64,000 nucleotides of DNA, from contig JACRLW010000053.1 of the NCBI GenBank assembly GCA_016235155.1, positions 78,358 through 142,357 of the forward strand, written 5' to 3'. A program made the position numbers and the translations under genes. The notes beneath the pieces were generated by a model, which did not search any database, was not told where the DNA came from, and saw nothing but the letters and a program-made list of their open reading frames with translations. Within the stretch, counting starts at the first letter, position 1; each line of letters opens with the position of its first letter. Shown here in pieces: positions 9,196-19,682 of this stretch. This DNA is from Planctomycetota bacterium. GTDB taxonomy: Bacteria > Planctomycetota > UBA1135 > UBA2386.

Positions 9196-9299
9196 GCGTC
9201 CGCGGGATCGCACCTGCGCCTGCCATGCCGGTTCGGCGCAACACGTGAGCCCGATCGGACATGGCCCGAGGCGACCGGTCTCGACGACAATCGCGCGCC

Positions 9300-10490
9300 A
9301 TGTTCCGCCGAGTCGTCGCCCCGTTGCTCGCTCTCGCTCCGCTCGCCGCGCAGTCCACGTGGGTCGTCGACGCCGATGGCCGACCGGGCGCTCACTTCGC
9401 CGACCTGCCGGCGGCCGTCGGCGCGGCGCAGACGGGTGACACGCTGCTCGTGAGGGCCGCGTCGTTCCCGTACACCGCGTTCGCGACGGACAAAGGACTG
9501 CGGGTGCTGGGGGTCGGCGACCCCGTGCTCTACGCGCCGCGCTGGGTGCCGGTGGTCCGCGTGACGAATCTGCCGTCGACGGCGACCTTCGTCATCGACG
9601 GCTTCCACGTTCCGCCCGAGAGTTCGTTCGAGGTCGTGCTCGCCGCGAACGCGGGGCTCGTCGTGCTATCGCACCTGCGCGCGCTCGAATCGTGCAACTG
9701 CGGGCCGGGCGTCATGCTTCCGCCGGGGTTCGCGATCTCGGACTGCGCGCAGGTCGTCGTCGATTCGTGCGAGAACTTCGGCAAGCCCGCGATCGACGTG
9801 TTGCGCAGCGAGGTCGCGATCACGCGCACGCGACTCGGCATGAACGCGATCGGAGTCGGGTGGGGGAACTGCCTGCACGTCGACGGCGGTCGCGTGGACG
9901 TCGCCGAGTCCGAACTCGACGCGAGCCTCGCGATGGACGTCCTGGGCAACGCGCAGCCGGCGGTGCGATTGCGAGCGGGACGACTGCGCGTCGGCGCGAC
10001 GAACGCGAGCTACGTGCAAGGCAGCACGATCCGCGGCATGGCGTTCCTGCAACCTGCGATCGAAGTCGGCGGCGGCGACCTCGAACTCGACCTCGACGTG
10101 AGACTCAATCCGTTCGCCGGCGGCGGCATCCCGTTGCGCATGCTCGGTGGAACGCTCACGGTCCGTCAGACCGCGATGGCCGTCGTGCGATCGGCGGCGA
10201 TCGGCGGCGTTCTCTCGGCCGACGCGATCACCACCGCGCTCGCACCGGTCGTCCTGTTCGCCGGGCTGCCGATCGCGCCGACCCCGACCGCGCCGTTCGG
10301 CACGTTGTGGCTCGATCCGTCGGCGAGCCTCGTCTTGGGCTTCGGAACCGCGCCTGCGAGCGGGATCGTGAGCGGCGCGATCGCGCTCCCGAACGGGTTG
10401 CCGCCGGGGTTGATCGTGAGCTTGCAGTGCGTCGCGGACCTCGGAGCGGGGCTCGAGCTCTCGAGCCCGTCGCTCGTCACGCTGCGCTGA
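9300..10490 (+). CDS. Secreted protein of unknown function, possible right-handed beta-helix
   Basis: 396 residues. The start at ATG 9300 gives a clean signal peptide, MFRRVVAPLLALAPLAAQ; the in-frame ATG at 9261 would put a basic 13-residue tail in front of it. The mature N-terminus WVVDADGRPGAHFADLPAAV, followed by a statement-like GDTLLVRAASF, is the pattern seen at the start of right-handed beta-helix/pectate-lyase-like planctomycete proteins. The middle has weakly repeating short hydrophobic strands (VRLRAGRLRVG, LELDLDVRLNP). The C-terminus ends LPPGLIVSLQCVADLGAGLE, similar to other secreted proteins here. No catalytic residues can be identified. A weak -10-like GACAAT lies eight bases before the ATG. 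Confidence 0.6.
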   Translation: MFRRVVAPLLALAPLAAQSTWVVDADGRPGAHFADLPAAVGAAQTGDTLLVRAASFPYTAFATDKGLRVLGVGDPVLYAPRWVPVVRVTNLPSTATFVIDGFHVPPESSFEVVLAANAGLVVLSHLRALESCNCGPGVMLPPGFAISDCAQVVVDSCENFGKPAIDVLRSEVAITRTRLGMNAIGVGWGNCLHVDGGRVDVAESELDASLAMDVLGNAQPAVRLRAGRLRVGATNASYVQGSTIRGMAFLQPAIEVGGGDLELDLDVRLNPFAGGGIPLRMLGGTLTVRQTAMAVVRSAAIGGVLSADAITTALAPVVLFAGLPIAPTPTAPFGTLWLDPSASLVLGFGTAPASGIVSGAIALPNGLPPGLIVSLQCVADLGAGLELSSPSLVTLR

Positions 10491-10622
10491 CGCGCGGCAA
10501 CATCGTTCCGGGACGTCGCGGGCGCGGCCGTCGCATCGGGGGAACCGGGTCGTGACGAGGCGCCGTTGCGCGCCCCAGGCAGCTCGCTCCGCCGCATCCA
10601 GTTTGCGCTCCAGGGCTCGGTG

Positions 10623-10628
10623 TAGGGT
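10623..10628 (+). promoter_or_regulatory. Candidate -10 box upstream of the Cys-rich secreted protein gene
   Basis: TAGGGT, 35 bases before the ATG at 10664. A purine-rich GGAAGAA lies 5-12 nt before the ATG and may act as a ribosome binding site, so this would be a leadered transcript, unlike several others in the window. Confidence 0.35.
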
Positions 10629-10663
10629 TCTCGCCAACGAAGGACCACACCGGAAGAAACACC

Positions 10664-11524
10664 ATGAAGCGCTTCACCATCCTCCTCGCGACCCTGCTCC
10701 TCGCCGGCCTTGCCGCCGCGCAGACCCCGCAACTCCAGAGCTTCGAAGACATCGGCACCTACAGCGCCGATGCCGTCATCGACCTCAGCTTCTCGGGCCA
10801 GACCAACGACGGCGGCGAGACCGGCGGGCGGCATCCGCGCCGTCACTGCCGGCCCGGCTATCGCCGCCACCACAACGGCTGCAACACCTGCCGTCGCCCC
10901 GAGCCGCGCTGCATCGACATCCGCTGCCTGCCGATCGTGACCGACGAGTGCTTCACGATCAGCGGACGCTGCCTCGACTTGATCGACGAGGTTCGCTTCG
11001 GCAGCCGTGTCCTCGCCGAGGGCGGCACGCTCGGTGACGGCGGTTGGGCCGTCTCGGAAGACGGACGCGAACTCGAAGTCTGTCCGCCGCAGTGCCTGCG
11101 TGCCGGCTGCTACGTGATCTCGTTGAAGCGGCGTGGCTGCGTGGTCGCGCGATTCGGCGTCAACCTGTTCGAGCCCCGCCGGCCGGCGATCGCGTGCGAC
11201 GAAGAACTGAGCGTCGGCGAGACCCAGTGCATCTACGTCCACGACGGCGGCCAGGCCCGGCCGAACCGCATGTTCATCCTCATCAGCCCGGACAACACGC
11301 CGTCGGTCATCCCCGGCCTCGTCGAACTCGGCCTCGGCAACAACTTCACCAACTACTACTGCGGCGTCGCGCTCGACGGCCCCTGCGCGGTCGAGTGCAT
11401 CGGCATCGTCCCGCCGGACTTCGTCGGCTTCCGCCTCTACTTCCAGATGGTCGTGCTGAACACGAGCGGCCAGTTCCTGCCGCTGCCCGTGACCGAGGTC
11501 TGCTCGACGCGCTACGTGCGCTGA
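10664..11524 (+). CDS. Secreted Cys-rich protein of unknown function
   Basis: 286 residues with a signal peptide MKRFTILLATLLLAGLAAAQ. The mature protein has a His/Arg/Cys-rich linker at about 47-80 (GGRHPRRHCRPGYRRHHNGC). A beta-sandwich-like domain with an IPT/TIG flavour follows (FTISGRCLDLIDEVRFGSRV), rich in paired cysteines that probably form disulfides. The C-terminal region (GFRLYFQMVVLNTSGQFLPL) resembles the terminal beta domain of other secreted proteins in this window. I recognise no enzyme motif. An overlapping ribosome-binding-like GGAAGAA before the ATG supports the start. The gene ends just before a bidirectional hairpin. Confidence 0.6.
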   Translation: MKRFTILLATLLLAGLAAAQTPQLQSFEDIGTYSADAVIDLSFSGQTNDGGETGGRHPRRHCRPGYRRHHNGCNTCRRPEPRCIDIRCLPIVTDECFTISGRCLDLIDEVRFGSRVLAEGGTLGDGGWAVSEDGRELEVCPPQCLRAGCYVISLKRRGCVVARFGVNLFEPRRPAIACDEELSVGETQCIYVHDGGQARPNRMFILISPDNTPSVIPGLVELGLGNNFTNYYCGVALDGPCAVECIGIVPPDFVGFRLYFQMVVLNTSGQFLPLPVTEVCSTRYVR

Positions 11525-11550
11525 TCGAACCGGCGATGGACCCGGAAACG

Positions 11551-11589
11551 CGAAGGCCGCGCCACCCGCAGGGGTGGGCGCGGCCTTCG
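11551..11589. terminator. Bidirectional hairpin terminator between the secreted protein and groEL
   Basis: Left arm CGAAGGCCGCGCCACCC pairs with GGGTGGGCGCGGCCTTCG, about 17 bp with a single bulged base and a short loop. It lies 26 bp after the stop at 11524 and 24 bp after the groEL stop on the other strand, so it can serve both convergent genes. There is no clear T-run on either side. Confidence 0.65.
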
Positions 11590-11613
11590 TCGTTCATGCG
11601 GCGTTCGTGCCGA

Positions 11614-13254
<1,641 letters not shown>

Positions 13255-13297
13255 GGGTCGTGTTCCTGTTGCTTGCGGGTGCGACTGTCCGTGGGGA

Positions 13298-13606
13298 TCA
13301 GCTGACGATGCCGAGGATCTCGTCCTCGGAGAGGATCACGTATTCCTCGCCGTCGACCTTCACCTCGGTGCCGGCGTAGGAGGAGAAGAGGACGCGATCG
13401 TTGGCCTTCACGCTGAATGGCGCGCGGTCGCCGTTCTTCAGCAGCTTGCCGGTGCCGAGCGCGAGCACGATGCCCTCGCGCGGCTTCTCCTTCGCGGAGT
13501 CGGGCAGGATGATCCCGCCCTTTGTGGTCTCCTCGGCGGCGACGCGCTTGATCACGACGCGGTCACCGATCGGAACGATCTTGGTCGCGGACTTGGTCTT
13601 TGCCAT
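13298..13606 (-). CDS. groS: GroES co-chaperonin
   Basis: 102 residues, the usual GroES length. It contains the conserved [19 protein letters not shown] followed by [11 protein letters not shown], which spans the mobile loop, and the GDRVLF-like [21 protein letters not shown] near the end. It forms the seven-membered lid on GroEL in the cytoplasm. It is the first gene of a groES-groEL pair; groEL starts 43 bp downstream. I searched the 114 bp upstream for a CIRCE inverted repeat and saw none, so HrcA control is not supported by this sequence. Confidence 0.95.
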   Translation of the reverse strand: MAKTKSATKIVPIGDRVVIKRVAAEETTKGGIILPDSAKEKPREGIVLALGTGKLLKNGDRAPFSVKANDRVLFSSYAGTEVKVDGEEYVILSEDEILGIVS

Positions 13607-13720
13607 GGCTGTCTACGGGGGGCGGCACTGCGGCACGCCAGGGGAAGTGAGAGGTTCGGAATCGGTCTCGTTCGACCCGAGGGCGGATCGACGAACGGCA
13701 CTCGGACCGGGGGCCGACGC

Positions 13721-14200
13721 TCAGCGGAGCGGACGGCGACGCGGGCGGGGCCAGAGGTCTTCGAGCCGTGCGGGCAGTTCGCTCGCCGCTCCGGGTGACG
13801 TCGCGGGTCCACCGGGGAACCCGGTGGCGTGGATGCGACGGACCAGGGCGTCGAGCGCGAGCCGCAGCCGATTCAGGTCCAGGGGTTTGCGAAGGAACTC
13901 GACCACGCCGAGTTCGAAGGCCCGGCGGGCCTCCTCGCGGCTCGCCTCTCCGGACATGAGGATCGAAGGCACCGGTCGGATCTCGGCGGAGATCCGGCGG
14001 TAGACCTCGAGGCCGCTCAGGCCGGGGAGGTGGAGATCGAGGATCGAGAAGTCGATCCGGATCCGGCGTGCCATCTCGAGCGCCTCGTCGCCGCGGCTCG
14101 CGGCGTGGACGTCCCAACCGCGCTGGCGCAGGAGCTCGAAAAGCACCGCGCGCAGCGGGTCGTCGTCTTCGACGAGAAGCACGGAGAACGGACTCGTCAT
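13721..14200 (-). CDS. Single-domain response regulator (receiver only, short C-terminal tail)
   Basis: 159 residues. ATG 14200 starts MTSPFSVLLVEDDDPLR, the first beta-strand and acidic pocket of a receiver domain. The predicted phosphorylated residue is Asp55 in SILDLHLPGLSG, with Ser83 (ILMSG) and Lys105 (FLRKPLD) at the switch positions. After the receiver (about 1-120) there are only about 40 residues, Arg-rich at the end, with no DNA-binding or enzymatic output domain. It therefore probably signals through protein contacts, CheY/Spo0F style. No histidine kinase gene is adjacent. It sits 114 bp upstream of groES on the same strand, and co-transcription is possible. The ORF extends to 14299, but the extension is low-complexity and unlikely to be translated. 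Confidence 0.85.
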   Translation of the reverse strand: MTSPFSVLLVEDDDPLRAVLFELLRQRGWDVHAASRGDEALEMARRIRIDFSILDLHLPGLSGLEVYRRISAEIRPVPSILMSGEASREEARRAFELGVVEFLRKPLDLNRLRLALDALVRRIHATGFPGGPATSPGAASELPARLEDLWPRPRRRPLR

Positions 14201-14464
14201 GATCGGCCGGACTCTCGGGGGGGCGCCCGCGAAAGCAAGCCCCGTGCCGGTAGCAGCGGGGGAGATCGCGGCCTTGGCCGAAGGCGCGGCCGGGGCCATC
14301 CTGGTCGCGGCAGCTGCGCTCCTACCGCGGAGCTCGTGAGTCGGGACCTCGGCTCGGTCGACCTCGCCGGCACCGCTTCGCTGTCAGCGTGTCAGGCGAC
14401 CCGAGGGCGTGCTGTCAGGATGACACGGGGCCGGCGTTGAGCATCGGCGCGGTTCGCACCGCGC

Positions 14465-14833
14465 TCACTCTTCCTCCTCGTCCTCGTCCTCATCCTCATC
14501 CTCGTCTTCTTCTTCCTCGGCGTCGTCCCAGTCGTCGGCCTCCTCGTCTTCGTCTTCGTCCTCGTCTTCGTCCTCGTCGTCCTCGACGACTTCCTCTTCG
14601 TCGGCCTTCTTGTCGTCCTCTTCGTCGGCGGCTTCCTCGTCCTCGTCCTCATCGTCGACTTCGTCCGCAGCGTCATCCTCTTCCTCGTACGACGCGAGGA
14701 TGCGGTCCCAGTCGGAGACCTCGATGGGATTGTTGCAGACGAAACAGACTCCGTCGTTGTCGCGGAGGTCATCGATCCGGTCGATCGACTTGTAGACCTC
14801 GCCGCATTCCGGGCACCGGATGGCTTTTCCCAT
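14465..14833 (-). CDS. Zinc-ribbon-like protein with a long acidic tail
   Basis: 122 residues. Residues 1-45 hold two CxxC pairs (Cys7/Cys10 and Cys30/Cys33: CPEC and CFVC), a zinc-ribbon-like fold. From about residue 50 to the end it is almost entirely Asp and Glu with a few Ala, Lys and Val. The DNA for this tail is an imperfect GAG/GAC triplet repeat, so its length is likely to vary between strains. I do not recognise a family. The acidic tail could bind cations or basic proteins, or mimic nucleic acid; all of that is inference. A possible Shine-Dalgarno AGGAG lies 12 bases before the ATG. Confidence 0.65.
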   Translation of the reverse strand: MGKAIRCPECGEVYKSIDRIDDLRDNDGVCFVCNNPIEVSDWDRILASYEEEDDAADEVDDEDEDEEAADEEDDKKADEEEVVEDDEDEDEDEDEDEEADDWDDAEEEEDEDEDEDEDEEEE

Positions 14834-15129
14834 GGCAGTGCGTGGCTCCTGAGTGGTGGTCGTGCGTCGGTGGTGTGCGCCCTAGGGCGGCCTTGGCCCG
14901 CAGGCTGGCGGAGCGTCGGGGGACGCGACGAACCGCTGGGCGTAGGGCCCCGGCAAGCTGAACTACCGCGGTCTCTTCGGTCGTCGCGGGGGCGACGACG
15001 CACAACCATCGGTTGCGACCTCGGCTGCGATGGGTTCCTACCACGTCACTTTCGGCACGCAAGGGGAGGCTGGGGAAAAAACCTGAGGCGACGCCACCCT
15101 CGCGCGGGTCCCTGCCGATAGGGTCCGGC
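14834..15129. other. Divergent intergenic region, no gene seen
   Basis: About 300 bp between the divergent zinc-ribbon gene and the membrane protein gene at 15130. It contains a 10-bp palindrome GCCCTAGGGC near 14880 and TAGGGC/TAGGGT-type hexamers that could be promoters for either side. No convincing small ORF or RNA structure was seen. Confidence 0.4.
15119..15124 (+). promoter_or_regulatory. Candidate -10 box, leaderless start at GTG 15130
   Basis: TAGGGT followed by five bases and a GTG. The reading frame downstream starts with a transmembrane segment, which agrees with translation from this GTG rather than from the upstream in-frame ATG at 15013. Confidence 0.4.
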
Positions 15130-15621
15130 GTGGGTCGCACGAACTGGATCCTCGTCGCACTGGGCCTCATCGCCTGCCTGGCGCTCACGCTGTTGATGCA
15201 GCAGGCGCTCCAGGTCCGCAAGGAACGGGTCGCCGATCCCGTCGCGACGGAGATCCAGAAAGTGCTCGGCAGTCGCCTCACCGGTGCGGCGCGTTGGCGC
15301 ATTCGTGACGGCCATGGCGGCGAGAAGACCGGAACGCTGACGCTCCAGCCGACGATCGGCCTGCGCGAGGACAACCTCGCGCGCGACGCAGGGGATGTCG
15401 TCTGGCGGCGCATGCGGAATCAGATCGGCAGCCTGATCGTGATCTGCGACGCCGGTCTCGGTGCGGCGAGCGCCTTCGCGGTTCCGCCGCCGTGGGAGCC
15501 AGGGCGCCCACTCGTGCGGATCGAGTCGACGGCGGACGGCGGCAAGGTGCAGGAGCCGCCGCCGCCACGCTCGGGTCCCGCGACTGCGCCGGGAACCGTG
15601 CGCCCGTCCGCGCCGCGCTGA
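15130..15621 (+). CDS. Membrane-anchored protein of unknown function
   Basis: 163 residues from GTG 15130. Residues 5-23 (NWILVALGLIACLALTLLM) form one transmembrane helix with a very short N-terminus, so the bulk is probably periplasmic. The soluble part (about 25-135) has a mixed alpha/beta character (RWRIRDGHGGEKTGTLTLQP, then a hydrophobic strand SLIVICDAGLGAASAF). It ends in a Pro-rich tail. I recognise no family. The chosen start removes a 39-residue basic leader with no support. The next gene follows after 52 bp on the same strand. Confidence 0.55.
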   Translation: MGRTNWILVALGLIACLALTLLMQQALQVRKERVADPVATEIQKVLGSRLTGAARWRIRDGHGGEKTGTLTLQPTIGLREDNLARDAGDVVWRRMRNQIGSLIVICDAGLGAASAFAVPPPWEPGRPLVRIESTADGGKVQEPPPPRSGPATAPGTVRPSAPR

Positions 15622-15673
15622 TCCGCCGCCCGACGGAGTTCGGCACGCGCGATCGCGCCGCCGCTCCGGTTGA

Positions 15674-17647
15674 ATGCCCGCGTTGTTCCTCGTCGCCATC
15701 ATGCTCGTCGCGCTCGTCGCGGCCGTGCAGGATCCGCAGGCCGTCATCCATGTCGGCGCGGCCGCGCCGCGCTTGGGTATCGCGCGGGTCGTCGTGCCGT
15801 GGCCACGCGGGCGACACCGCGAAGTCCTCGCCCTTCGCGTCGAGAATGACGTCGCGCCGTGCGTCACGCTGCTGCGGTGGCCCGACGGCTCGGTCGCGGT
15901 CTCGCAGGCGCACGCGCGCGTCGCCGTTCCCGGCGCGAGCGAACGGGAGATCGCGGTCGCGGTCGTTGCGCCCGCGGACCCCCTTCCGGTCGAACCGGCG
16001 TTCTCCTTCGACGGACCGATGCCGCTGCGGACGATCCTCGAGGATGCGTACGGTAGGCGCTTCGTCGCCGAACCGACTCCCGACCCGGCGGGGGCGATCG
16101 ACGGCGACCTGTCGTCGAAGCGCGTGCGCGTGCGCCGATTCCGCAGCGTGCACGCGAGGGCCGCGGAGCGGGGCGTCGAGGTCCTGCTCGCGACGCAGAT
16201 CTGGCTCGTCGAGTTCGCCGGCGAAGCGCGCGCCGAACTCACGCTCGTGCTCGACAACGACCCGCGCGACGGCGAACTCGTCGCCGGACCGGTGCGCTTC
16301 ACGTCGTTCGCGGTCGAGACGACTCGCGGCGACGTCGAACTGTCCGTCCGTCATTCCGCGGTCCAGCGGATCCGCCCCGCGGTCGTGGTGCCCGACGGCA
16401 CGACGCGTCAGGAGTTGATCGGCCCAGCCGAGTTGCCGTACCTCGGTGATCGCTCGGGCAAGACCTTCCGCATCGACCTCGTCCTCAGGTCTGCCGAGCC
16501 AGACGCCGTCCGCGACGCACGCGTGGCGCCGTCGACGCCGATCGTCGCGTTTCCCGATCTCGGCTACGTGCGCTCGACGCGGGCCTTCGGTGCGTTCGGC
16601 GGGCCGGCCCCGCGCTCGACCGCGCTCGAGCCGGACCCCCGCGATCGCCTGATCGCATGGCAGGACCGCAACGGCCGCGCCGGTCCATTTGCGCCCTTCG
16701 GCGACGTGCTCGATCCGTTGCGCGATCCGTCGCGCACGGCGCCCGCGGCGTTGCACGACGTGTTGCGCTGGCGATCCGTCGCGTTGCTCGACTTCGCGAT
16801 GCTCGCGGTGTCGCAGCAGACCCTGCGACCGACGCCGGGCAACGTCGCGCGCGAACCTGAAGGGTTCGAACACCTGCGTGTGGGCCTCGGCCCGCGTGCG
16901 ACGAGGCGACCGCACGGCTGGTGGCCGCTCGAGTACGAGTCGCTCGGCGTCGAGCTGCTCTACGACGCGTTCTGGCTCACCGGTGATCCGCTGGCACGCC
17001 GCGAACTCGCACGCATCGGTACGGCGTTGCCCGCGATCCTCAGGGCGGCGCCGTTCCGGACCTCTCGCGGCGAAGGACTCGCTCTGCGCTCAGGTGCCTT
17101 GATCGCGCGGGCGACGAACGACGCCGCCCTGCTCGCGGTGCTCGTCGACCACGCGAGGGCTTCGATCGTGCCGGCGATCGCCGCGGCGCCGCGCGGAACC
17201 TGTTTCCCGCAACCACCGCATCGACGGGTGTTCGGCGAGCCCGAGTCGTTCGACGCCGGCGAGCAGATGGCGTTGCTCGCGCTCGGCCTCGCCGCGCTCG
17301 GCGACGCCGCCGACGCCGCCGACCTGCGCGCGGCCGCGGTCGACGTCGCCGTCCGCATCGCGCGCGACGCTTGGATCGACGGGAGCGGGCCGGCGGCATG
17401 GGTTGCGGCGCGCGACTCTCGGGTTCGCGCGGCGCCGCGAACCGAGGCGGAACGCGCTGGTCTTTGCGGCGCGTTGTGCAGTGCGTTCGTCATCGCCCAT
17501 GGGATCGCGGAGTCCGAGGACGACAGGAGACTCCTCGCGCGACGGGTCGAAGAGTTGGTCCAGGATCCCGCGGTGCCGCCGAGAGAAGCGGTTCTCCAGG
17601 ATCCGTGGTTCCAACTCGTGTTCGACCGACGGCCGCCGATCCGGTGA
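15674..17647 (+). CDS. Secreted protein of unknown function with an alpha-rich C-terminal half
   Basis: 657 residues with a signal peptide or N-terminal anchor MPALFLVAIMLVALVAAVQ. The N-terminal half (about 20-300) is beta-rich with IARVVVPWPRGRHREVLALR and paired Arg/Asp strands. The C-terminal half (about 400-640) consists of helices rich in Ala/Leu/Arg, with GWWPLEYESLGVELLYDAFW and SFDAGEQMALLALGLAALGD. That pattern fits an alpha/alpha-toroid of the kind found in polysaccharide-active enzymes, but I see no diagnostic catalytic residues. Its stop overlaps the next gene's GTG by four bases, so the two are translationally coupled. Confidence 0.6.
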   Translation: MPALFLVAIMLVALVAAVQDPQAVIHVGAAAPRLGIARVVVPWPRGRHREVLALRVENDVAPCVTLLRWPDGSVAVSQAHARVAVPGASEREIAVAVVAPADPLPVEPAFSFDGPMPLRTILEDAYGRRFVAEPTPDPAGAIDGDLSSKRVRVRRFRSVHARAAERGVEVLLATQIWLVEFAGEARAELTLVLDNDPRDGELVAGPVRFTSFAVETTRGDVELSVRHSAVQRIRPAVVVPDGTTRQELIGPAELPYLGDRSGKTFRIDLVLRSAEPDAVRDARVAPSTPIVAFPDLGYVRSTRAFGAFGGPAPRSTALEPDPRDRLIAWQDRNGRAGPFAPFGDVLDPLRDPSRTAPAALHDVLRWRSVALLDFAMLAVSQQTLRPTPGNVAREPEGFEHLRVGLGPRATRRPHGWWPLEYESLGVELLYDAFWLTGDPLARRELARIGTALPAILRAAPFRTSRGEGLALRSGALIARATNDAALLAVLVDHARASIVPAIAAAPRGTCFPQPPHRRVFGEPESFDAGEQMALLALGLAALGDAADAADLRAAAVDVAVRIARDAWIDGSGPAAWVAARDSRVRAAPRTEAERAGLCGALCSAFVIAHGIAESEDDRRLLARRVEELVQDPAVPPREAVLQDPWFQLVFDRRPPIR

Positions 17648-19377
17648 GCTGCATCGTCTACACCTTCGCAACGGCGCCGGACCTCGATCCGCTGCCGGAT
17701 GCGGCACCTTGGCCGGTGCTCGCGCGGCAATTGCCGCGGCAGTTGGTCGTCTGCCTGAACGGTGAAGCCGATCGCGGGGCTCGGTTCGTCCCGCTGATCG
17801 GGGTGATGGATGGTCGGCGTCGCTTTCTCGAGCCGGTCGGGCCGATGCCGCGCGAGTTCCTCCAACGGATCGCCGTCGAGGGTTCGACGGGATTCGTCGT
17901 CGCGGGCGAACTCGACGCCGACCGTCTCGTGGTCCACGTCTACGAGAAGCCGGGCTTCGGCGAACGGCTCGAACTCGCGCTCACGTTCGATCCCCGCGAA
18001 CCATGGTCGGCGATGCGTCGCGCGGCCTTCGAGATCGGCGAGGCCTTCGGCGTGCGGGATCCACGTCACGGCGCGCCGCCGCTCGGTGGCTTCGCGTTGG
18101 CGCGTTGGTTCGAGGCACGCGACGCGTTGCTCGGGCTCGAGGCGAAACTCGTCGGCGTCGACGCGCGGCGTGCGATCGAGGCGGTCCGTGTCGCCCTCGA
18201 AGCGGCGCCCGCTGTCCGAGAGGTCCAAGAGGTCTTTCGCGATGTCGTGCGGCAGGTGGCGCGCAACGGCCTGCTCGACACCCAGGCCGCGCGCGAGATC
18301 GAGACGGCGCTCTATGCCACCGCGGCCCCGCTGGAACTCGTCGCGGATGCGGCGCGCCACGTCGAGGGGTCGCTCGGTCCCGGCACGGCCGGCGACCTCT
18401 GGCAGCGCGTTGCGCTCGGTTCGATCGACGACGCCGGGACCCTCGCCGAGGCCTCGTCGTCGCTGTTCACCGCCGGTCGGGTCGAACTCGTGCGAGATCT
18501 GCTGCGCAGCGCGGTCGAGCGGGGATGCCGCGATCCGAACCTCCGCGCACAACTCGCGGCGGTGGAGGACGTCGGCGGCGATCCACTGCGTCGCGATCAC
18601 CTGCTCGGCGAGCTGTGGAACGAATCGGCCAAGGGACTGCCGCCGCGCGTCGCACGACTCGTCGCGTCGTGGCTCGTCGATCGTGACCATGCGGCGGAGG
18701 CGCTCGCGTTGATCGAGCGATCGTCGGATTCGGGAACGGCCGTGCCGGGGATCTGGCTCGAGCGGGGTCGTGCGCTGGTGGCGCTCGGTCGCGTCGACGA
18801 TGCGCAAGAGGCTCTCGAACGATCGCTCGCGCTCGGGCCGAGCCCGGAGGCCGGTGCGGAGTGCCGCCGCCTCCTCGCGTTGTGCGCGACCGGCGAGCTC
18901 GTGCCGATGCTGCTGTCGATCGAGCGCCTGCTCCACGCCGGTGATCGCGCGATGGCGCTCGATCACGCGCGCCGACTCGTGCGCCGTCACGGGCGGGTTC
19001 CCGAAGCTTGGGTGATGCTGGGTGTCACGCGCCATGCGATCGGACATCGGCGGCGGGCCTTGCGCGCGTTCCGGCGCGCGCTCGCTCTCGATCCCCGGTC
19101 GGCTGACGCGCACGGGAGGATCGGCGCATCGCTCGTCGAACGCGGCCGTCCCGAGGAAGGGCTCACGCATTTGCGCCACGCCGTCGAACTCTCGCCCCAC
19201 GACCCCGGCAACTGGCTCCATCTCGCCATGGCGCTGGCGATGCTCGGCCGCCGCGACGAAGCGCTCGCGGCCGTGTCGCGCGCGGAGAAGGAAGGTGCAA
19301 CGGCCGAAGAAGTTTCGAGAGCCACCCACGCCATCGGTCCGAGCCTCGGTTCAAGTTCTCTCGACGGCGCGGAGTGA
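17644..19377 (+). CDS. TPR-repeat protein, coupled to the preceding secreted protein gene
   Basis: 577 residues from GTG 17644, which overlaps the preceding TGA (GTGA). An ATG exists in frame at 17371, but it lies inside the previous gene. Residues 1-200 form a domain I cannot assign (CIVYTFATAPDLDPLPD, then LVVCLNGEADRGARFVPLIG). Residues about 360-570 contain tetratricopeptide-like repeats, clearest at AWVMLGVTRHAIGHRRRALR, AHGRIGASLVERGRPEEGL and NWLHLAMALAMLGRRDEALA. No signal peptide or membrane segment is visible, so it should be cytoplasmic. TPRs usually mediate protein contacts; the partner is unknown. Confidence 0.65.
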   Translation: MSCIVYTFATAPDLDPLPDAAPWPVLARQLPRQLVVCLNGEADRGARFVPLIGVMDGRRRFLEPVGPMPREFLQRIAVEGSTGFVVAGELDADRLVVHVYEKPGFGERLELALTFDPREPWSAMRRAAFEIGEAFGVRDPRHGAPPLGGFALARWFEARDALLGLEAKLVGVDARRAIEAVRVALEAAPAVREVQEVFRDVVRQVARNGLLDTQAAREIETALYATAAPLELVADAARHVEGSLGPGTAGDLWQRVALGSIDDAGTLAEASSSLFTAGRVELVRDLLRSAVERGCRDPNLRAQLAAVEDVGGDPLRRDHLLGELWNESAKGLPPRVARLVASWLVDRDHAAEALALIERSSDSGTAVPGIWLERGRALVALGRVDDAQEALERSLALGPSPEAGAECRRLLALCATGELVPMLLSIERLLHAGDRAMALDHARRLVRRHGRVPEAWVMLGVTRHAIGHRRRALRAFRRALALDPRSADAHGRIGASLVERGRPEEGLTHLRHAVELSPHDPGNWLHLAMALAMLGRRDEALAAVSRAEKEGATAEEVSRATHAIGPSLGSSSLDGAE

Positions 19378-19682
19378 TCTGCAGCCCGCGGCGCGGCACC
19401 ACGGGTGGCGATGCGTCGAGCCGGATTCGCCGAACCTCGCCGAGGGAACGCGCTGTGGTCCGGATCCGTCCAAGTCCAGGATCCCGGCAATCGGCACGCA
19501 ACAGCCTTGGCGAGGGTGGCTCGATCGCCTACCCCGACAGGCGGCGGAATCGCGACTTCCGGTCACGTTCCACGCTGCGCAACACGAACTAGGCTGTCCA
19601 TGGCAAACTCCGAGGCCGGGGCTCCTGCACTCTCCAACCCCGGCAACTCTCCAAGCCGACCCCCTCTGTGACGAATCTCGCC
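19378..19682. other. Intergenic region with a candidate promoter and a small hairpin
   Basis: About 305 bp. TAGGCT at 19590-19595 is a possible -10 box and would give a leader of roughly 80 nt for the FG-GAP gene. Within that leader, GCCGGGG (19615-19621) pairs perfectly with CCCCGGC (19638-19644) around a 16-nt loop. I see no credible small ORF and no known riboswitch. Confidence 0.4.

Noticed and set aside
13607-13720. CIRCE operator upstream of groES
   Set aside because: I looked for a TTAGCACTC-type inverted repeat and found only isolated GGCACT pieces without a matching arm.
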